Shown here piece by piece: positions 5,321 through 10,097 of a stretch of 10,097 nucleotides of DNA. The stretch's first letter is position 1; each line of letters begins with the position of its first letter. Under the pieces are notes generated by a model, which was not told the DNA's origin, ran no database searches, and saw only the letters and a list, made by a program, of their open reading frames with translations. Source of the stretch: JANRLJ01 sp034437895 (lineage in GTDB: Bacteria > Chloroflexota > Anaerolineae > Aggregatilineales > Phototrophicaceae); NCBI GenBank assembly GCA_034437895.1, contig DAOTTO010000295.1:1-10097 (forward strand), written 5' to 3'. A program made the translations under genes and the position numbers.

Positions 5321-8184
5321 AACGGCTCCACTTCCTTTGGAAAAGCTATTGCTTCCATAATGGTACTCACACTCCCAAGTATGGTGATGAAGATGCCCGT
5401 TTCATAAATCAAGGTTGAGGACAGATGCAGATTGGCAGGGAGTGTAATCTGATCAAAGTTGAGATGTGCCAAAAAAGACTGTCCGCTCAACATGGGCAGT
5501 ACACCATTGACAATAACCAGTACCAACCCAGCGCCAATAAGACGGCGCTCGTGCAGCCAGTGCAACCGTCTGCGCGCTTCATGGTAACCAAAAACAATGT
5601 AATAAAGCGTGATACCCAGACCACTGATAATCCCTGCCGTAAAGCCGTCACCTGGACCATCCCCCCCATAAAGCAAATGGGTAAGCGCTACAAGAAAGGC
5701 AAAGGGCAAGACGAATTGGGCGACAACACGGGTCAGAGGTGTTGAAAAGGTTGACGTGAAAAGATCGGGTTCGAGATCACTTTCATCGCTTACATCAACC
5801 TGTAACATAGTCAATGTTGATGTGATGGTGATAGAGGATTGACCTTCACGCCGCAAAAGGCTCAACGGAAACTTTTTGGTTAAATTGACTATCCACACAG
5901 GCCAACGCGGGTTAGCCTTTGGCTTGGAAAGTAGCGTTAAGACACCAAGCGCAGCAACACTGAAAACCGTAATTTCTATTATGGTATCCATGCCGCGAAA
6001 ATCGGTGACAATCGCTCCAACGACATCGGGGAAACCCACTTCAGCCAGCGTATTTTCCAGATGCCATGTGGCAATCGACTCTGGCTTGGGACGGTTGGTC
6101 ACTGCTGCAAGTGCAAATAAGCCAACGCCAACACCGATCAGGGTTGAAATTATCACGTCACGAAGCAAACCTGCGTGTGATTGGCTCCAGAGCGAGTCAA
6201 TCGCCTGCTGCCGCTCTTCAGGCTTAATACGAGCCAGCATTACAATCAACAAAACAGTCCCAATGGTTTCTACCATAAACTGCACCAGCGCCACATCTGG
6301 TGCTGGTTCTAATAAAAACAACCCACCTACGCTATATCCCGCAACACCTAGTGCCAGCGCTGCCAGCAGATGTTTTTTGAAGATGATACTCGCAAACATA
6401 GCTCCAAGTGCCAGAAGGAGCAGCAAAACCCGCAAAATGTCAATGCTGCCGCTGAATTCCCAAACAAGAGGATACCCAGTGACATGTGCTAGTCCAGCCG
6501 TTCCCTGTAACAGGATTACGCTGCCGAGGATGACGACCAAGTAATAACGGAGTTTTCCACCCTGCGTAAGTAACAGTAAATCGCCCAACTGTTCAACGCG
6601 ATGAACTATACCCTGATAGATTTGCGAACCGGTTGGTAAAGTAAGTGGCATCGACCACCCGCGCCAAATCTCGCGTGTCGCAAAAATTGCTACGCCGCCA
6701 CCGATAGCAAGGAGGCTTAATAAGAACGAGGTATTCAGGCCGGAAAACAACACAAGATGCACTTCTTCGGAAAGGGTTAAATTCAGCAGCGGGACGACCA
6801 ACACTTGCAATCCCAACCCGCCGAGGATTGAACCAGCAGCCAGCGCCGCTGGGCCAACTAGCAGACCATCTGGTAATGCATGGATATGATCAAGTTGGAC
6901 TGTTTTGCCGCCGAACACTTCCCACAACAAGATAAGTGCCATACCTACTGTACAGGCGGCAGTAATCAAAATGATGATGAGCGCAACTGGATTGTTATGT
7001 GCAGCTTCCAGAAGCGATTCTTTCGCCACAAAACCCAATAAGGGTGGCAGGCCAGCCATCGATAGACCCGCAAGGAGGGCGACTACTCCCCAACCGGGCA
7101 TCAAACGTCCCAGTCCACCCAATTTATCCAGAAGGCGCGTTCCACTGGCATGGTCAACCGCGCCAACCACCATAAACAATGTTGCCTTATATAAACTGTG
7201 TGCTAGGATGCCAACCAACGCCGCTTTCAGTCCTTCTCCATGAGGTAGGCTAATTAACGCCACCAAGACACCTAGCTGGCTGATGGTGGAATAGGCCAGA
7301 GCCGCCTTTAAATCGCGTTGGCGAAGCGCCAGCAGCCCCCCTAAAAGCATTGTCACCAAGCCAATTGTCAGCAGTCCATTTTGCCACAATAGGGTATCAC
7401 CCAATGCCGGATACAGACGCAGCAGTAAGTAAATTCCCGCTTTGACCATAGTGGCTGAATGTAAATAGGCGCTGGCTGGGGTAGGTGCGCTCATTGCACC
7501 AGGCAGCCAGAAGTGAAACGGCCATTGTGCGCTCTTGGTAAAACATCCAACCAAAATAAGTACCGTAAAAGCTGTGTACCAAGGGCTTTCGCGCAAAGTC
7601 GTATTGGCGATCACCTCGCTTAATTCCATCGAACCGGCTGTTGTGCCGAGGAGGGAAACGCCAACCAACAACGCCAACCCCCCCATGCCGGTTATGATAA
7701 GTGCTTGCAGTGCGCCGCTGCGTGCTTCCTCGCTGTCGCGGTTGAAGCCAATCAATAAGAATGAAATAATGCTAGTCAGTTCCCAGCCAATAAACAATGT
7801 AAGCAGATTACCAGAGAATACAACAATCAGCATGGCAGTCATAAATGCCAGAAGGCGGATATAAAATCGGCCTAACTCTGCGCGATCCTCAAAATAGTAA
7901 CCTGCGTAGATGATAATGGCTGCACCAATACCGGTAACAATTAATCCAAAGAACACCGATAAGCCATCAAGATAGAGCGACAGAGATAATCCTAGGTCAG
8001 GCACCCAAGGTATGCTGATCTCAACAGGACCTTGCTTACTGATAACCGGAAGATAAGTTAACAATACAAGGAATAATATGCTCGCAAGTCCGGTAAACAG
8101 CCATACTTGCACTATTTTTGGCAGTTTCCGGGGTCTCAATAGCCCGGCAAGTGCTGGCGTAATGCTAAGGACTGCAATTCCCAT
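5317..8184 (-). CDS. mrpA: Fused Mrp Na+/H+ antiporter subunit A-B
   Basis: The largest Mrp subunit, 955 residues from ATG 8184. Its N-terminal part is the NuoL-like antiporter module (about 60-400), with E135 in IGWELTS, K217 in CFTKSAQWPFHFWLP, H242 and K248 in LHSATMVKAGIY, and H329/K333 in AHSLYKATLF. After further helices come the MbhD-like segment (about 595-660, with APD at 628-630 and VET near 638-640) and the MbhE-like segment (DFRGMDTIIEIT, 728-739). A polar linker (about 755-815) leads to a complete MrpB domain (about 817-946). Separate MrpA proteins are near 800 residues; fusion to MrpB is known as the group 2 arrangement. The MrpB loop reads GGDGPGDGF (840-848), where the family usually has GHxxPGGGF. 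GGAGA 8 nt upstream supports ATG 8184; a TTG at 8199 overlaps that site. Confidence 0.95.
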   Translation of the reverse strand: MGIAVLSITPALAGLLRPRKLPKIVQVWLFTGLASILFLVLLTYLPVISKQGPVEISIPWVPDLGLSLSLYLDGLSVFFGLIVTGIGAAIIIYAGYYFEDRAELGRFYIRLLAFMTAMLIVVFSGNLLTLFIGWELTSIISFLLIGFNRDSEEARSGALQALIITGMGGLALLVGVSLLGTTAGSMELSEVIANTTLRESPWYTAFTVLILVGCFTKSAQWPFHFWLPGAMSAPTPASAYLHSATMVKAGIYLLLRLYPALGDTLLWQNGLLTIGLVTMLLGGLLALRQRDLKAALAYSTISQLGVLVALISLPHGEGLKAALVGILAHSLYKATLFMVVGAVDHASGTRLLDKLGGLGRLMPGWGVVALLAGLSMAGLPPLLGFVAKESLLEAAHNNPVALIIILITAACTVGMALILLWEVFGGKTVQLDHIHALPDGLLVGPAALAAGSILGGLGLQVLVVPLLNLTLSEEVHLVLFSGLNTSFLLSLLAIGGGVAIFATREIWRGWSMPLTLPTGSQIYQGIVHRVEQLGDLLLLTQGGKLRYYLVVILGSVILLQGTAGLAHVTGYPLVWEFSGSIDILRVLLLLLALGAMFASIIFKKHLLAALALGVAGYSVGGLFLLEPAPDVALVQFMVETIGTVLLIVMLARIKPEERQQAIDSLWSQSHAGLLRDVIISTLIGVGVGLFALAAVTNRPKPESIATWHLENTLAEVGFPDVVGAIVTDFRGMDTIIEITVFSVAALGVLTLLSKPKANPRWPVWIVNLTKKFPLSLLRREGQSSITITSTLTMLQVDVSDESDLEPDLFTSTFSTPLTRVVAQFVLPFAFLVALTHLLYGGDGPGDGFTAGIISGLGITLYYIVFGYHEARRRLHWLHERRLIGAGLVLVIVNGVLPMLSGQSFLAHLNFDQITLPANLHLSSTLIYETGIFITILGSVSTIMEAIAFPKEVEPL

Positions 8185-8192
8185 CAAGCCGA

Positions 8193-8197
8193 TCTCC
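8193..8197 (-). promoter_or_regulatory. mrpA ribosome-binding site that decides the start
   Basis: GGAGA at 8197-8193 on the minus strand stands 8 nt before ATG 8184. The in-frame TTG at 8199-8197 overlaps the site and has no Shine-Dalgarno sequence of its own. Another TTG directly abuts the ATG (8187-8185). Starting at 8184 places the first membrane helix at the very N-terminus, as usual for MrpA. Confidence 0.6.
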
Positions 8198-8204
8198 AAA
8201 GACT

Positions 8205-8241
8205 AAACAATAAAGGGGGCATAGCGAAAGGCGATGTCCCC
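8205..8241 (-). terminator. Terminator-like hairpin between amt and mrpA
   Basis: Arms 8215-8222 and 8234-8241 pair over eight positions; on the minus-strand RNA this is GGGG, an A-C mismatch, then CAT pairing with ATG-C-CCCC. GC pairs inside the loop can extend the stem. Reading leftward it is followed by TTTATTGTTT (8214-8205), an imperfect T tract. It lies 8 bases before the mrpA Shine-Dalgarno sequence. It could end the amt transcript or reduce read-through into the Mrp operon. The mismatch and the interrupted T tract keep confidence moderate. Confidence 0.45.
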
Positions 8242-8266
8242 ACCTACAACTGGATTACCACAAAGA

Positions 8267-8298
8267 CATGGGATTTAAGCCAAAACGGCAATCCCATG
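8267..8298. repeat. Perfect inverted repeat downstream of amt
   Basis: Exact 9-bp arms CATGGGATT (8267-8275) and AATCCCATG (8290-8298) enclose 14 nt, which can itself form a small GCC/GGC stem around an AAAAC loop. It lies 26 bp beyond the amt stop. There is no T tract on either side, so it is not a standard intrinsic terminator; an mRNA 3'-end stabiliser or protein-binding dyad are possibilities. I see no clear promoter for mrpA in 8200-8323. Confidence 0.6.
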
Positions 8299-8323
8299 CC
8301 CATAATCAGATGAAGTCAGAGCG

Positions 8324-9838
8324 CTAATCGCCCGTCGCAGAAACAGCGCGTGATGCAGCAGCAGCTTCAGCCATCGCATTATCACCCGGCAAAGACAGAA
8401 CATCGGGCCAAATTGACTGACCGTGTTCGTAGTTGTCAATAAAGTTGCCATCAACTTCAGCCAGCGGGTTAACACGCAGATGTTTGACCGCTTTTAATGC
8501 GCCGAACATAATGAACGAGGTAACACCACACCAGAGAATTGTTGCGGCTGATCCAATGATCTGAGTAACGAGAATGTCTGCACTGCCACCACTGACCAGC
8601 AAACCACCTAAACCAGAATTAACATTGGCGGCAAAGGGCGTGAGCGTTGGTTCAGCAAATAAGCCGATAGCAACGATACCCCAAACACCACACGTAAGAT
8701 GGACTGAGGAAGCTCCCACAGCATCATCAACTTTGATTTTCTCCAGCAAGTCGCCCCATAGAATAAGGAGGACACCTCCAACCAAACCAATAAAGATTGC
8801 GGCTGGTGGACTTACAAAAGCACAACCACCGGTGATCGCAACTAAACCTGCGAGGGAACCATTCAGGCTGATAACCAGATCCCATTTGCCAGTGCGGAAA
8901 TATTGAAAGAACATGGCAGAGAGTGAACCTGCGCCTGCGCCTAGGGTCGTGTTGAGCGTAACGATACCGATCGTCCCAGCAACACCAACTGCTCCCAGTG
9001 TTGAACCCGGATTAAAACCGTACCAGCCAAACCATAGAATCATTGTACCAATGAGCGCGAGGCCAAGGTTGTGTGGAGGAATAGCTTTGCCCCAAACTTT
9101 TCCCTTGCGTGGGCCAAGCATCGCCGCCCCTACGAAGGCGATTACACCGCCGACGGTATGAACAACATTACTACCCGCGAAATCAAAAAAGCCCTGTTGG
9201 AAGAGCCAACCGCCGCCCCATACCCAGTGAACTACTACGGGGTAAATAAAGACAATCACGATGGCCGTATAGACAAGATTGCCAATAAAATCGGTGCGCT
9301 CTGCCATTGCACCAGTAGTAATAGTGCTTGCAGTCGCGGCAAAGGCGAATTGGAAGAAGAACATTGTCAGAACACCAATGTTGCCATAATAGATCGTATC
9401 GGCTGTGCTGATGCCTGGCGCAAAGAGCGTTGTGCCAAAGAGTCCACTGCCATTATCGACCCCAAAAGCCAGCCCGAAACCGATTCCCCACCATAGAATG
9501 GCACCTAGGCCTGCTTCAAGAAAGTTTTCCAACAAGGCATTAACAGCGCTGGTTTGCTTAATCATGCCGGTTTCCAAAATAGCAAACCCTAACTGCATAA
9601 AAAATACAAGAAAGCCAGTCAGCAGCACCCACGATGTATCAATTGCGATTTTAACCGTCGTAAAATCGTCCCCAGTCGGTGAGCCATCTTGGGCACTCGC
9701 CATACCTGACCCAAATGCTGCCAAAATAAAGGTCGCAATCGCCATCACCAAAAGATGACGCCAAACCTTGTTGTATTTTTTTATTCCCCATCCCTCCAGG
9801 TCAAAATATGTCTGATGAGGGAAGTGTAGTTTGTGCAT
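8324..9838 (-). CDS. amt: Ammonium transporter, Amt family
   Basis: An Amt/Mep/Rh channel protein that moves ammonium across the cytoplasmic membrane. It is 504 residues from the first ATG (9838); E. coli AmtB is 428. Family residues are intact: F162 and F166 (FQFAFAA), W207 (VWGGG), D219 and H227 (DFAGSNVVH), F275 and S279 (FGWYGFNPGS), and H380 (SSVHLTCGVWG). The twin histidines H227/H380 line the pore in known structures. There are eleven expected membrane segments plus a C-terminal tail with EHGQSIWPD (471-479), where related proteins meet GlnK. A signal peptide is evident: basic KKYNKVWRH (20-28), a hydrophobic core, and ASA cleavage after A49. The start is uncertain: ATG 9838 has no spaced ribosome-binding site, whereas GGAGGG lies 7 nt before an ATA codon at 9784. 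ATG 9745 is another option. No glnK gene is adjacent. Confidence 0.94.
   Translation of the reverse strand: MHKLHFPHQTYFDLEGWGIKKYNKVWRHLLVMAIATFILAAFGSGMASAQDGSPTGDDFTTVKIAIDTSWVLLTGFLVFFMQLGFAILETGMIKQTSAVNALLENFLEAGLGAILWWGIGFGLAFGVDNGSGLFGTTLFAPGISTADTIYYGNIGVLTMFFFQFAFAATASTITTGAMAERTDFIGNLVYTAIVIVFIYPVVVHWVWGGGWLFQQGFFDFAGSNVVHTVGGVIAFVGAAMLGPRKGKVWGKAIPPHNLGLALIGTMILWFGWYGFNPGSTLGAVGVAGTIGIVTLNTTLGAGAGSLSAMFFQYFRTGKWDLVISLNGSLAGLVAITGGCAFVSPPAAIFIGLVGGVLLILWGDLLEKIKVDDAVGASSVHLTCGVWGIVAIGLFAEPTLTPFAANVNSGLGGLLVSGGSADILVTQIIGSAATILWCGVTSFIMFGALKAVKHLRVNPLAEVDGNFIDNYEHGQSIWPDVLSLPGDNAMAEAAAASRAVSATGD
9792..9797 (-). promoter_or_regulatory. Strong ribosome-binding site inside the annotated amt 5' end
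   Basis: GGAGGG at 9797-9792 is the best Shine-Dalgarno sequence near the start of amt. The codon 7 nt downstream and in frame is ATA (9784-9782), which would begin the peptide M/I-KKYNKVWRHLL and give a textbook signal sequence. The ATG directly after GGAGGG (9791-9789) is out of frame and has no spacing. Confidence 0.5.
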
Positions 9839-9840
9839 TC

Positions 9841-9867
9841 CTTATAGCGCAGCCAAATTACCGACAA
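9841..9867 (-). promoter_or_regulatory. Candidate amt promoter
   Basis: Reading leftward, TTGTCG (9867-9862) and TATAAG (9846-9841) form a sigma70-like pair with a short 15-bp spacer. The -10 box is only 2 bases before ATG 9838, so transcription would begin about at or inside that codon. If real, this promoter excludes ATG 9838 and fits the downstream ribosome-binding site at 9797-9792, with a leader of about 50 nt. The spacer length is below optimum. Confidence 0.35.
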
Positions 9868-9926
9868 ATTTCAGGTAAATGTTTTATCAATTTCGCACAA
9901 AAAGGGATCAGGTTTCCGTAAAAATA

Positions 9927-9949
9927 GGCGTAATTGAACATTCTACGCC
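9927..9949. promoter_or_regulatory. Operator-like dyad 1 upstream of amt
   Basis: Inverted half-sites GGCGTA (9927-9932) and TACGCC (9944-9949) are separated by 11 bp. It lies about 80 bp upstream of the candidate amt promoter. The pattern GTA-N11-TAC resembles the cyanobacterial NtcA box (GTA-N8-TAC) only loosely, with wrong spacing. No known regulator is assigned. Confidence 0.4.
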
Positions 9950-9970
9950 AATTACAGAGCGCTACGCTTA

Positions 9971-9989
9971 TGCAAATGTACAATTTGCA
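9971..9989. promoter_or_regulatory. Operator-like dyad 2 upstream of amt
   Basis: TGCAAATGTACAATTTGCA is a perfect dyad with 7-bp arms around GTACA. Its centre (9980) is 42 bp from the centre of the GGCGTA/TACGCC dyad (9938), close to four helical turns. The TGCA ends recall NtrC sites (TGCACY-N5-GGTGCA), but the length and inner bases differ. A dimeric repressor or activator site is the natural reading; which protein binds is unknown. Confidence 0.5.
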
Positions 9990-10097
9990 CAAGAGCGCCT
10001 ATGTGGAGTGAGCAATCATCATTTAATATAGGATTAATAGGTGCATTTTATGGCTGCTCGCCCGACCATTTGAGGAAAGATAGCACAAACGCCGCAG
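9990..10097. other. Right-edge region with no gene called
   Basis: No supported gene is visible. On the plus strand the only ATG with a plausible context (10050) opens just seven codons before a stop. On the minus strand all three frames stay open from the window edge for some 15 to 24 codons and then stop, so the tail of a gene lying further right could end here, but no frame is recognisable. Confidence 0.3.

Noticed and set aside
5876..6544. A 222-codon open frame on the plus strand opposite mrpA
   Set aside because: Its serine/threonine/proline-rich composition is the typical mirror image of hydrophobic codons on the other strand.
9776..9791. A frame beginning ATGGGGAAT that would join the amt frame if the run of seven A were six
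   Set aside because: The ribosome-binding site abuts that ATG with no spacer, so a frameshift or sequencing error in the A run is not needed to explain the start.
9976..10002. Possible sigma54 promoter upstream of amt on the minus strand (GGCGCTCTTGTGCA)
   Set aside because: The GG and GC elements are separated by 9 instead of 10 bases, which sigma54 does not tolerate well.

Overview
The window comes from a free-living bacterium with moderate G+C. The gene content and the protein character (a 60-residue L28 with two CxxC pairs, a K+-channel-beta-like aldo/keto reductase and a membrane-transport cluster) would fit a Chloroflexota-type genome. That placement rests on recognition alone; no phylogeny was possible, and a cyanobacterial or other deep-branching origin is not excluded. 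The stretch looks chromosomal and ordinary. I see no mobile element, CRISPR array, tRNA, rRNA or toxin-antitoxin module.

Layout, left to right. Positions 94-276 (+) encode ribosomal protein L28 (rpmB), followed by a good intrinsic terminator. Convergent to it, 324-980 (-) encodes ribulose-phosphate 3-epimerase (rpe). A 149-bp divergent promoter region (981-1129) separates rpe from an aldo/keto reductase at 1130-2092 (+). The gap 2093-2353 holds a hairpin whose T-rich side faces the minus strand, so it most likely ends the leftward Mrp transcript. Positions 2354-8184 (-) are a complete, very tightly packed Mrp Na+/H+ antiporter operon, transcribed leftward as mrpA(B)-C-D-E-F-G. In it MrpA and MrpB are fused, the arrangement known as group 2 Mrp. 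A 139-bp gap with two hairpins separates it from an ammonium transporter gene (amt, 8324-9838, -). The last 259 bases (9839-10097) hold a candidate amt promoter and two dyad-symmetric operator-like sites whose centres are 42 bp apart.

How the genes work together. The Mrp subunits should assemble into one hetero-oligomeric membrane complex that exports Na+ (or another monovalent cation) in exchange for H+. It serves pH and sodium homeostasis, and all expected subunits are present. Amt imports ammonium; it lies upstream on the same strand, but a terminator-like hairpin just before mrpA leaves co-transcription undecided. Rpe serves the pentose phosphate or Calvin pathway and L28 the ribosome; both are housekeeping genes with no evident link to the transporters.

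I found no convincing new biological system. The points most worth a second look are the start of amt (a strong ribosome-binding site placed exactly before an in-frame ATA codon), the paired dyads upstream of amt, the fused MrpA-B with a divergent MrpB loop, and the terminator-like hairpin next to the mrpA ribosome-binding site.
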